Part shown: positions 22,030 to 34,200 of the stretch, one piece after another
Layout: each line of letters begins with the position of its first letter
Numbering within the stretch: position 1 is the first letter of the stretch
From: Heterodera schachtii
Lineage: Eukaryota > Nematoda > Chromadorea > Rhabditida > Heteroderidae
Direction of reading: 5' to 3'
NCBI GenBank assembly: GCA_023374025.1
Contig: SIJG01000043.1
Coordinates: 603,880 to 667,879 of the forward strand
DNA length: 64,000 nucleotides
Notes under the pieces: generated by a model
Database searches by the model: none
Told to the model about the DNA's origin: nothing
Seen by the model: the letters and a program-made list of their open reading frames with translations, nothing else
Program-made: the position numbers and the translations under genes

Positions 22030-23315
22030 CTATGATTAAAAAAAAGATAAAATTTAATTTGCCGAATTTGTAAAAAAAAATAATAATTTTTAGTTTCGAA
22101 GCATTTGGAAATTGGAAAAAGCGCAAAATGGCTAATGAAATAAAAGATATGTTGATGAAACGAATCAGAAAAGAATGGAACAAAATTGAAATGGAAAGTG
22201 AATGAGTAGTGGGTCCATCAGTTCAATCATTTTTATATACAAAACAGTAAATCAGTTTTGGCATTTTCGAAAATAGGCATTTTGAAATAGGACGGCAAAT
22301 GCGCCATGGAATTTTTCCACCATTGCCCGCCTTCGCCACAGCAACAAGCTGCTTTATGTCAAAAGCATGATAAATGGCATTGGCATTGCTGAAGGAAGAT
22401 GTTCCAACCAACCGCTGCTGCCCGTCCCTCGCCCCCCCCCCCCCTCTCGCGGGCACTTTCATTAGGAATAATGCCGGATTTGGAATGGGCAAAATGCGCA
22501 CGGGACAGAAACTGAGGAGGAGGATGGCATTTTTTGTTGTTTGGATTGAGCATTGGTGTGCCATTTTTGAACTCGCGCGCATTGCCAGCGACAGTTGGCA
22601 TTAGAAGAATTGGCTACGTCAACAATGGCTTACAGGTATTAGCAGTACGAGAGTGCCATGGGGGAATTTTTGGAGAGCCTAAGTGCCAACCAAAATCCTA
22701 AAAAGGATAAGGATTTTGTGTGGGCAGGAAAATCTGGCACGGAATGCAATTCCCATTATTCCACTGTTTACAGTGCCTTTGATGTTTGAACGGAAACGCA
22801 ATTTTTGGCAATACGTAATGTGATATCATGAATTAAATATACAAATGATTCCAGAACAAAGGACCAAATTAATCAAAACTATTCGGTGTAATGACTAATG
22901 AATGAGCTAATGAAGTAATGCCATTTAAATCAAATAAAATTATAAAGAAAATTGCGAAAATCTAGGCTTTTCATTCAAATTTCCTAATAATTTCATTGTG
23001 ATTATTCTTGCTGACTATTTATAGTTTTCAGTTTTTTATATAATGGTTTCATTTATCATGCTTAATTACTTCAGGTGAGAATTTTTAATGATTGTAATTT
23101 CTATTTTAGGTGACATTAATTGGCACGTAATGCCAAAGTGAAAAATTCTCATTTCTGGCCAAAAATAAATGTTTGGTTTTTTAATTTGTTTAAATACTGG
23201 AAAAATTTAATTATGGTAAAAGCCCAAAATGGGGCTTATTAATTAAATTGAAAAAAGTAAAAAAGAGTTCTAAAATAAAAATTTTAATGAGTGTTTTTGG
23301 TTTGGTGTCCTCTCA
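22030..23315. other. Upstream side of the PHACTR-like gene
   Basis: No exon could be supported. A 119-codon open frame on the minus strand (22223-22582) may be leader or chance; it has no recognisable motif. Confidence 0.35.
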
Positions 23316-23421
23316 TTAGTGCTGTTCGAGAACGAAAATTTCCCGAGATTCGAGACCGGGACCAAAAAACCCGAGACTTTTCTTGAGTCGGGCTCGAGAC
23401 CGAGAGTCTCGAACAGCCACT
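23316..23421. repeat. CGAGAC-array short inverted-repeat element
   Basis: AGTGCTGTTCGAGA at the left and TCTCGAACAGCCACT at the right are inverted, with cgagac and cccgag words between. No exact target duplication seen. Confidence 0.6.
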
Positions 23422-23899
23422 ACCTCTACTGTCATAAATATGACGTATAAGCGAAAAAATAATTATTACTACCAAAACGAGCCGGCCAAACATTAGAGAC
23501 GGATTAAAATGAGGAAATGGCTAATGGCTATCTGTTCAATGATATTTGAAATAAAAGCATCGATTAAAAAAATGAAAATTAAACTCGGAAAAGGGGGAAT
23601 TATATTATTTGGTTGAATTAGCAAAATTAAATTTAAGAAATGAGACAGATACGGTGTAGCAATAAATCCATCTTCCATTTTTTATGTGTTTTAAATAGGG
23701 TAGGCCACGAATGATAATTAACCGGTATTTTTAAAAAAAATAGTAGGCACCATCGGGAAAATTTTGAAAATTTGCGTGGCAATTTTCAAATTTTGCGATT
23801 TTTAGGACAGTTTTTAAGAAAAAAAAGTTTAGGGAGTAGACGCCCGGTAAATTGGTGAAAATAAACATTTCTTTTGGAGAAATGTAAGTTAATAATTCC

Positions 23900-24060
23900 T
23901 GGCGAGGTGTCATCTTTAGGGGGGTGTATTTTTAAAACCGAAAAACCGATACTCCGGATTTCGGTTATACAGGTTTTTGGACCCCCGGTTTTCGGTTTCG
24001 GTTTCTGACCCAAAAAGCCGATTTTCGGTTTCAGTTCTGTTAAACAACCGTGACCGACCC
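23900..24060. repeat. CCGAAA/TTTCGG-array element
   Basis: Words aaaccgaaaaaccga, tttcggttat and ttttcggtttcggtttc recur over 160 bp, matching the composition of the 4.1- and 5.2-kb ends. Confidence 0.45.
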
Positions 24061-24757
24061 TAGTTTTAAATTTAAATTAAATTGAACTTAAATTTTAAAT
24101 AAAATTCCTTTAGCATTTTAGTATCAATTAATAATTTTTAATTTTGTTTCAAATTTATTTTTAATAAATATTATATAATTTTTGCTTTAGGTTTAATGTT
24201 CCCATTTTTGACATTCAAATATTTTCCGTATAATATATATATTAAACTGATCACTCACAATCCCTCCCTATGGCACCCATTCATTTCATTCATTCGTTTC
24301 ATTGTCTTTTGTGTGACTCATTTTCATTCTCCACCATTTTGTCATTTTCTCTCGGCTATCCTCCGGTTTCTCTCTCCATTTTGCTCCAAATAATTTTAAT
24401 TTTATTTAATCTTTGGTCCAATTTTTCTCGAATAAATTCCATAATATTTTGATTAAATTAAGTAAGCATATAATTTTTGAGTGACTTAAGCAAGGAATTC
24501 GAGTTTTTTTATTGTTCCCGCAAATAAAGAAACATTTTTATGTCCGTTTTTCAACAACAGCGAGGGGCAGAGAATGGGCGCGTCATCTTTCACATAAAAT
24601 TGTTAAAAATGTCCCTAGAAAATAATTTTTTTATTGCTCTACTCGTTCATCAGAACCCAACACTAAGAAGCCGCAGCAAATACTCCATCTCTTCAACTCA
24701 TTTCAGCTCATTACATCTTTACACATTAACGACATTTTAATGAGGGCACAGAAAGGG

Positions 24758-24835
24758 ACGGTCACGGCTCAGTCGGTTAGAGCATTGTCCATAGTTAGAA
24801 GGACCATGGGTTCGAGTCCCCACCAGCGGGCGACT
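24758..24835 (+). repeat. tRNA-derived SINE head
   Basis: Strong box A-like ACGGCTCAGTCGGTTAGAGC and box B-like GGGTTCGAGTCCC. The would-be acceptor stem halves do not pair, so this is not a functional tRNA. The following cttaacttttatgctcta resembles the tail after the 13.4-kb copy. Confidence 0.65.
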
Positions 24836-25029
24836 TACCACGACTTAACTTTTATGCTCTATAGGGAAGTGAAGTGCGCAAGCGGAAACGGCGGTATTCG
24901 TTCCAGTTCCTCCTCACATGTTCACTTTTCCCCATGGCTCCCATTTTTTATGGCCAATTCTCTCCCTTTGACATTCCTCTCTCATTGCTATGGCCTCGTT
25001 TCGGCTCTCCATGGCCTCGCGCACTCCCA

Positions 25030-25400
25030 CCGCAACCGTCATTTAGTCGCACCCTCGCCCTCTCCCCTCCCCCCGCGATGACCCCTCATTCTCTCCCCTC
25101 TCCTCCCTTCTTCGTCTCCCGCCCCCCTCTCCCCTCCCCCTCCCCCTCTCTCCCCATCTCCCCTCCCCTCTTCCTCCGCTCTTCCTCCCTTCTTCCTCTG
25201 CTCTTCCTCCCTTCTTCCTCCCCTCTTCCTCCGCTCTTCCTCCACTCTTCCTCCCCTTTCCTCCCCTCTACCTCCCTTTTTTCTCTCCTCTTCCTCCGCT
25301 CTTCCTCCGCTCTCCCCCCTCCCCCCCCCCTTCTCCGTCTGCCCCCTCTCTCCTCCCCCTTTCTCCCCCCTCCCCCCCCCCGTCCAATCTCTCCGCCGCT
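25030..25400. repeat. Polypyrimidine tract
   Basis: About 370 bp of almost pure C and T on the + strand with ctcttcctcc words. It is the strand-swapped counterpart of the 885-2010 tract in composition. The long open frames through it are low complexity. Confidence 0.8.
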
Positions 25401-25409
25401 TGCTCCATC

Positions 25410-28206
25410 GATGGGAATGATTTGATAGTTGTTGTTGCTGTTGATTGTGATGGTAGCGATGCTCTTCTGCTGATCACTTCACATCAGCGAAGATCATTCA
25501 CACAAATACACAAACACGCACAAAATGCAGCAAGCGAAGGGGGGGGGGGGGGGATGGGAAGCGAACAGCTTGCTTTTCTCATCAGTGACTTTTAATGGGC
25601 GTCACTCACACGCTTTAATTTGATTAATTATATTTTAAGATGATTTATTTTTCTATGTTTTCCACAGTTGCTTGCTATATTTTTTGTTTGGAATTTGTTA
25701 AAAATAGAAACAAAAATTTAAAAAATTATAAACATTTTGCAAGAAAATTTTTTGGTTTTATTTACGAGATAATGTAAGGTAAAAAAAATTAATTTTAAAT
25801 TTTTCTGTCAGAAATTTGAACAACTTTTTAACTAGGCTTTGAAGGTCATCAAATTCCGTAAATTATTTGAGACAAATTCGATTTGCTTAAATTTGTTGAA
25901 GGACATTTTATTGACTTCAGTATGAAAAGAAGGTGAAATATTAAAATTTCAAATTCTAAAGAATTTTTTCTGACACATTCAATTTTTATAAATCTTATAT
26001 TTTCCGGTAAGATGAAAATTTTAATTTTAACCCCTGAAAATAGAAATTTGTATCCCTTTTTCAATAATCTTCCTAAAGCTTTCAAAGCCTAATTTTTCTC
26101 GGTTCATTTCTCATTTTCCCCAAATTTTCCATCATCCGACTTGCTTCCTTTCTTCTCTCCTTCCTCCTCCTCCATTGTTTTATTATGCATTTTTTATTCT
26201 GTCAATTTGCACCTCTCCTCCAACCCAATTCTCGAAAGTGTTCTGCTGCTGATCATTCTCGACACAATAATACCCTTTCCATGGCGAAGGGGGAGAGGAG
26301 GTGCACTTGACGGCACCAAAAACACCAACTTTTGTCTTGCGCAACGCCGCCACTCCCCCCCCCCCCAACCCCTCGGGGGAGGGAGGGGAGACATTTGTTT
26401 GCTGGGCCTGGGCCTGGGACAGTGTCCCAGAAAATTACGTTACCATTGAGCTACAAAATTTACTGTACAAATTGCTATTGTCTACGATTTTCCCGGTTCG
26501 GACTCCGTCAGTTGGGCCCCGACACGTTTGGGTCCCGGACTATAACTTTTTTCTTTGTCAACCAAATCCAACATTGTTGGTATCATTCGATAGCACTAAA
26601 TGTATCCTCTATTAGCCTGCAAAATTTCGTTAAGGTTCAAAAAAGGTATGGCCCAAAATGAATGAAAACCTGGTTTCTGTGATGTACTTTTAGACATTAG
26701 TTTGTTCAAAATTTAAGGAATTTTTTGGAATTTTGCAGGATAATATAGAGGACACTTAGGTCTATCGAATGATATTTGGATTTATTATATCCCGTTTTGA
26801 ATTTTCTCATGTGCATTTGTCTCCTTTTGTGGTTGTTCGAGAATAGGAACAGGTATTATTTGCAAAACTTTCCAAGCAATAACATTAAATTCTATTTAAA
26901 ATAATTAAAGTTTCACTTTTAATTTGCTTTTGGGAATTTTGCCTTTGACACTGCGCCCGAGGGGACGGCGGACACCGCCGCGGGGGTTGGGGGCGGGGGG
27001 CGAGCCGCTGGCGGGCGAATGGCGGCGGAATGAATCTTCGCATTCTAATGAATGAATGAATGCCTTCTTCATCATTTCGCTGCCCTCCGATCGATCTGTG
27101 CTATTATTTCCCTTTGATCACTTTCAATTTCTTTTCCCTCGCCGCGATGGACACCCCAAAAATTCACTAATTACTTTTTAATAATTATTTTTATTTTAAT
27201 TTCTGTTTATTTACAATCAATTAAATTTGTTTATTCCAATTTTAGATATTTTTTCCTTTAAAAAATATGTTAAAACAATGTAAACAAAGGCGAAGACCAA
27301 CAACGAATTGGGACAATTTTAGTTAACGCTTTTTGCAATTTACAACACACAAATCCATGGTACAGTGCAAATAAAATACATATTTTTAAATATTTATTTC
27401 GTTTCAATTAAATATTTGCTTTTATTACTTATTTTTTTGACTTTTTGCTAATTTATGACAAAAAAAAGAAAAGTCACCATTTTTTAAACCGAATTTTAAT
27501 AACTTTTCAATTCTAATGAGTTTTAAAATTTATTAACCAATTTTTTTTCTCCAATTTTGGCAATTTTTCCACCATAAAACAAACCCAATAAACATTTGTC
27601 GTCAAAATTGATTATTTTTTCAATTGTTCTGCTGCTGCAATCGTTGCAGCAGCAGCAGCAGGTTTAGAGCCCTGACGCACAAATAAATAAACCCAATAAA
27701 GGAGGAGGAACATTTTTCGGAGGTTGCAAAAAATGAAAATCAGCAAAATATTTGGGGGAGTATTTAGGATGAAAATGTGCAAAAGTAGAAATATAAATAA
27801 TGGAATTAATTATAATAAATTTTGTTTTATGTGGGATATAAATAATTATAATAATTTTAAAAAATGAATTCAATTATTAGGAAGAAATATATGAAATGAT
27901 AAAAAAAATTAAAAGAAATTGTTTCAAATTTTACTGTCAAAACTATTTATTTGAATTTTTACTTTAAAAATTTTATTTTTATTATTTTCAAAACTATTTA
28001 TTTGAATTTTTACTTTAAATTTTTATTAATCAAAAAAATTCCAAATTAAAAATTGCAAACGTGAGAATATATTTACGCGCATTTTTCAATATTTTTTAAA
28101 AATTTGAGGAGTGTAAACGAAAAGTCCAAAAAATTAACAAATTTAAAATAATAAAAATTTGGTCAATGTAAATATTTGATTGCAAACAAATGTTATTTTC
28201 CTTCAG
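25410..28206. other. Upstream region of dual oxidase; first exon not located
   Basis: The exon encoding the start codon and signal peptide of dual oxidase must lie here or further upstream, but none could be supported. A GC-rich patch at 26945-27030 stands out from the AT-rich background and might mark a promoter region. 26480-26800 holds a fold-back related to the one at 18278. A short CTG/CAG hairpin lies at 27628-27662. Confidence 0.4.
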
Positions 28207-31200
28207 GACTTGAGCGTGTAACTGAATATCAGCGATACGACGGATGGTTTAATGTCGGATTTTCTTTTAATTCTCTTAAAATTAAATTTCGTTTTTTTTT
28301 TCATTTTTAAATTCCAATCCCTTAGAATTTGGCCCACCCCCAATGGGGCAGCGTGGGCAGTCGGCTTCACCGGGACGCGCCAAGCAATTACCAGGACGGC
28401 GTTTACCGCTTGGATTTGACTCTTCCGTCGGCCAGGGCAATTTCTGGTGAGGCAAAATGCCATAAAAAATTTAAAAATTTAAATTTTTTTTAATAGAACT
28501 GATGTTCAAGGGCCCATCCGGGAGGCCAAGCAGCCGAAATTTGACCACAATGTTCGCCTTCTTCAGTGAGTCCAATTAATTAACCCACCCCCGAGGCACG
28601 ACGCCTACGGCAAATTTTTTTCTTTGGTGGCCCATACTTTTCGCCCTTACTGTACCCCAAATCCATGCCCAATTTTATGAAAAAATTAACGGGAATTGTT
28701 TTCATGGTGCGATTTCTAGGGGTGTTTTGAGGCGCTGAACGAATCCGTCCTCCATTTCGAAAAAATTCCGAACCCCGGACCCGAATTCGACTAAAAAGCC
28801 GAAAATCCAAATAAAATTTATTTCGAAAAATATTCGAAATTTCCGAAAAATTTAAAAAAATTTCGGGACCAATGATCGACATGATTTCCTGGTATTTCCA
28901 AACCCCGGTACAACTGTCCAAAGCGAAGTCTTGGGCACTTCCTTGGCAGGGGCGGAACGCAACCGCTTTTCGTATTTGCTCCATTTTTTCCGCGTTTCGG
29001 ATCCGGTAGTGTCTTTTTCGATTTGCGTTCCGCCTCTGTTGCTGCTCGTCCCCCGCTGGGTTTGAACGTCTTCAAATTGGACCCTTTTTATAGGCCAAGT
29101 GGTCGCCTATGAAATTATGCAGTCGACGCAGAACAGTTGTCCGCTGGAGATGCACAAAATCCCGGTGGAGCGTTGTGACCCGGTGTTTGACAAGGCGTGC
29201 GAAGGCCGAACGGAGATACCATTCACACGGGCCAAATACGACAAAACCACGGGGCATGGACTGAACTCACCGCGCGAGCAGGTCGAACGGGGAAAGGACG
29301 GCACGGGAAGCGGGGAGGGAGGGGGGCGGGGGGGGGGGGGGGGAGGGTTAAGACCAACAGGCTGCCAACTCTGCTGATTTATCATCATTTTGCTGGTCAT
29401 TTTTGGTGAAAATCTGTTAACAAACTGCACTCAAATTTTCAAAAAAAAATTTTCCGGCGACGCCTACCGACGCCGCTGACCCCCTTGTCCCAAAAAGTTT
29501 TTTTTTTTTTTTGGAAAAAGCGCGCCGCAAAAACATTTTTATTAATTTATTTTTCATTTGAAATAAAATTTTCCGTAATGCTGTTTTTTTTGTCGGCCAA
29601 ATGTTGATTTTGAAAATATTTTCAGTTGGCAGCCCTGGTTAAGACAAGCCGAATTTTAAAATTTATAACTGTAAAAAAACGAAAGAAAATTTCAATTTTT
29701 CATTTCGATTTTTGATGGAATTTTTAGGCATAAAAAGAAAACACAAAAAGAAATATATGAAAATTACAACCCAAAGTTCTGGGGTTACTTGGAATTAAAA
29801 GACAGCACAAAATTTAATTAGATTATTTGTTTCGTATTATAATTTTTTCTTTGTTTTTTTTAAAATATTTTTACAATTGTCTCAGATCAACGAGCGGACC
29901 AGCTGGATCGATGCTTCTTTTTTGTACAGGTATTTTCAATTAAAGAATTTTATTGGTAATTTATAACCTAATTAATTAATTATTATTTGCATTTTTTACA
30001 AAATTATTTCCTACAGTACCCAAGAGCCGTGGGTGGCCGCGTTGCGTTCCTTTGAAAATGGCACAATGCTGGAGGGTATGGCCGGATATCCGCCGTTCAA
30101 TGGCCAACACCATATTCCGCTGATCAATCCGCCACCTCCGCAAATCCATCGGCTGATGAACCCGGAAAGGCTTTTCAGTGAGTGCCATCGAATAAAGCAA
30201 TATTTTAATTAGTGATTATTGAGAGTATTTTTTTTTTATTTATTTTAATTCGATTATTTTAATTTTCGTTTTTAATTATTAGAGTTGAGCCGGATCGAGA
30301 TGACATATAAAAAATTCTGATGAAATCGCTGAATAATTTTTCAAACAAATTCAACAAAAATATTTTTAAAATTTACTTTTTTGTTTTGATAATTTAGAAA
30401 TTTATAGTTTAGCCTATTAAAATTTTATAAAAATCTATTATAATTTTTTTCAAAACTTACATTTTTTCAGAAAATTTTTTTAGGGAAAAAGTCCCGGTTG
30501 GTCCTGGTCTCGATCGAAAATCCAATTCCTGGTCTCGGCAAGTCGGTCTCGGTTTTTCCAAAAATTCCCAGTCCCGCTTATATTTTTATTTTAATAAAGA
30601 AGTTGTTTTAACCAAAATTGACCAATAAAATTTCAGTTTTTTTTTTTTTTTTTTTTGCTTTAAGTTTTTCGTTGTTTGGCTTTTTGGGAATATCGTCTGC
30701 GTCAGTCTTTGGCATTTGACTTTTTCAGTCCTTGGCGATCCACGGATTAACGAAAACCCGGGCCTGCTTAGCTTCGGGCTGATTCTGTTCCGATGGCACA
30801 ACATGCAGGCACGACGTCTGCAAAAGGAGTTCCCAAGTTGGACGGACGAGGAGCTGTTTCAGGGCGCTCGACGGCTTGTCATTGCCACACTGCAGGTGAG
30901 CAAAAAGCCAAAAAGACTCGGAAAAAACTGTCGATCTAAAATTAATGTGTGAAAAATTTGGATCGGGACCTTGAAATTGATCGGATTTCCTGGATTCAAA
31001 TCTGTTTTTCTAAATTCTAATCATGGTAGATTTTACAAAATTTTAGAGCCGCTTCGGACAAAAAATTAATTTCTAAATTCAATTCATATAAAAAGTAAAT
31101 AAAATTGTTCGAAGCAAAAATAAATAAAGGCACTTGGAATTTTTCTGGTTTTGTGCCGCAACAAAAATTAAAAAAAAAAAATCAATAAGAAATCAGGGCA

Positions 31201-34200
31201 AACAAATCACACAAAAAATGTTCAAAATTTAAAATTTTTTACAGTTAAAATCTCCTTAAAAATTAAACCCCGGCATAAACTGCCATAAAATGGCGCTTAT
31301 GAAAAATATATGAAGATTGTTTTCAATATTAACTCACTGATTTTTTTTTTGCCTTAATCACTTTAATTATTGTTGCTTTTTATTTTAAAAATAATTTGTT
31401 TATTTTTGTACATTTCTGGCTGCTATTTCATTAATGAAACTGTCATTTGTTAAGAACATTGTGCTGTACGAATTTTTGCCGGCACTGCTCGCCCGCCCAC
31501 GCTCCGGCATTCCGCCTTACCGCGGCTACAACCCGCATGTGCCGCCCGGCATTTCCCACTCGTTTGCCACCAACGCGTTCCGCTTTCCGCACACGCTGGT
31601 CCCACCCGCGTTGCTGTTGCGCAAAACGCATTGCGGGCCGTTGTGAATTCCGCCGCGAGGCAATTAGCAATTTTTGGATTAATTAACCCAAATTGGCATT
31701 AAACGATTTAAATTCCATTAATTATTGAAAGAATTATTCCAATTTAGTAGATACAGATATTTAAAACTTAATTTAATGTAATATAAAAAAACTAAGGTTG
31801 GCGGCTTTCCGGCTCTCCGTCTTTGCCAAATTGGTGGAATGCCCAGGACATCGTGCGGGAATATACCGTGGACGAAATTGGCAAGAAAATCCTATTTTAT
31901 ATTTCGAAATTATTTTTAATTTATCTATTAAATTAATAAATAAAATCTAAAATTTTTTTTAAGTGCTTGGAATGGCTTCACAAATTGCGGAAGATGAAGA
32001 TCACATTGTTGTTGAGGACCTTAGGGGTTCGTGTTTTTATTTGAAGCAATTATCAAACAATTTTAAAATTTAAATAATTAAATTTAGTAAAATTTATATA
32101 AAAAATTTAGTAAAATTTATATAATTAAATTAATTTTATATAATTAAATAATTTTAATAAAAAATTATTTAAGTAAATTTTAGCACTAATTTAAATATAT
32201 ATTTGTTAATTAAGCAATTAAATAATTCATTTAACAGATTTTATCTTTGGCCCAATGCATTTCACACGGCTCGACGTGGTGTCCAGCTCGATGATGCGGG
32301 GGCGTGACAACGGTGTGCCCTCCTACAACCAATTGCGCATCATTTACGGGCTGAAGCCGCGCGAATGGGACACGATCAACGTGAATCTGAACAAAACGGA
32401 GCCAAAGGTAGTAAATGTAGAATCCAATTAACCAAATTATTTAACATTCAACCATGTAATTAAAATTACAGATAAAATTCAAAACCAAAAAATAATTTTA
32501 AATTTTTGCTTAAATTTATCTCAAAGATTTTTAAAATCACTTTCTGTTTAAACTGCACTATGTGCTTTGATAGAAATCTAATCATTAGGGTCTGGATTTC
32601 TAGGATTTACCTTTTTTTCATGGATAAAATTTACGAGAGAAGCATGAAAATATTTTCTTCGTTTATTTTTCAAGGTCATGCGGGCCTAGGAAAATTTTTA
32701 ATATATTTATCCGATTTTTTGCATTTGAGACCAATTTGTAGTTTCGGGATTTTAGCACTTATTTTGCATTTTTAGTTCTTAGTTAGATACATTTTTCGCG
32801 ATTTTAAGGCACCTAAAAATCCGGGCCCTACTAATTATGTACAAAATCCGATCGGCTTTATTTTTGTAGAAAGTGTTGGAGTTGGCACGTTACTATGACC
32901 ACAACATTGACCGATTGGATGCTTATGTGGGCGGCATGTTGGAGGCGGACGGAAACGGGCCCGGCGAGCTGTTCACCGAGATCATTCTTGATCAGTTCAT
33001 TCGGCTTCGAGACTCCGATCGCTTTTGGTTCGAGAATGCACAGAACGGGTGAATTGTGTTATCCATTGAGAATTCAAATATTATTAAAATCATTTTTTGA
33101 TAGCATTTTTACGGAGCGGGAGATCAGCTTTATCCGTCGGATCACACTCCGTGACATCATCCGCCAGACAACGTCAATTGAGAAGGGCGACATTCAGGAA
33201 AATGTTGGCATGTTGATTAATTAGCACCTTTTTAATGCATTGTTTAGCGAGTTATTTTTTAATTACTTATTCCATGGACAGGTGTTTTTCTGGCGCGACG
33301 GTGACCCGTGCCCGCAGCCCTTCCAAGTGAATTCAACTGGATTAGAAAGGTCAGGCTTAATAGGCTGGTGGGATCAGAATCCCTGGGACAATGGCAACTC
33401 GTAAAAATTTATTTTGTTCGTCTTTTAAAAATTTAAAATTAAAATATTTTTCAAAAAAATTTTAAAACTAAATCAGTAAAAGAATTTTTTTAATTTTTAA
33501 GAAAATTTTTTCTGCTGTTTTTTAATTAAAAAATTATTATATGGCATTAATTTTTTATTTCTTTTTCAATTTAAATATGTTTTTTGGAATAAATTCTTTT
33601 TTAATTTTTTTTAATTTTTTATTTACGAGTTGCATTTATACCATCAGTGCCATCTTTAATCATTTAAATAAATTTTATTTTTATTAATAATTAAATTAAT
33701 ATTTTGCTCACAATCAGCTGTGTGCCGTTCATGCGTTTTGACCATTTCACCGGCAACGAAGTCACATACATTTTCACCTGCTTAATATTGGCCACCATTC
33801 CGATAAGTAATTTTTATTTCCTTTTTAATTTTATAATTAGTTAATTTTATTTTTAATTTATTATTTTTCAGTTTGTATTGGCATTGGCTATTTGCTAATT
33901 CAAAAACGCAAGAAAATGGGCATGCTTTTTGAGCCTGGGTCAAATTTACGCAAAAAACCCCCACACCATCATCATCAGAACGGTGATCTGCTCACTTTGG
34001 AGCAACAGAAGTACAATTTTCCTGGTAAAATCAATTAGACACATTGAAAATGTTAATTAGGTAATTTTTTTAGCGATCGAATGGCTCAACGAGGCATTTT
34101 GCAGGTGGGCAAATCGTTGGAGAAACTTACATGATTTTACATGATAATTATAGTAAATGTAACTGATTTAATATCTCAAATTTTGATAAATTCTTTAAAT

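Noticed and set aside
24758..24835. Functional tRNA gene
   Set aside because: Box A and B are good but the acceptor stem halves do not pair; a SINE head explains it better.
24874..25425. 183-codon Ser/Pro/Leu-rich frame on the plus strand
   Set aside because: Translation of the polypyrimidine tract.
28580..29075. Minus-strand frames inside a dual oxidase intron
   Set aside because: They overlap a repeat arm (gaaccccggacccgaattc family) and lack motifs; taken as intronic repeat.
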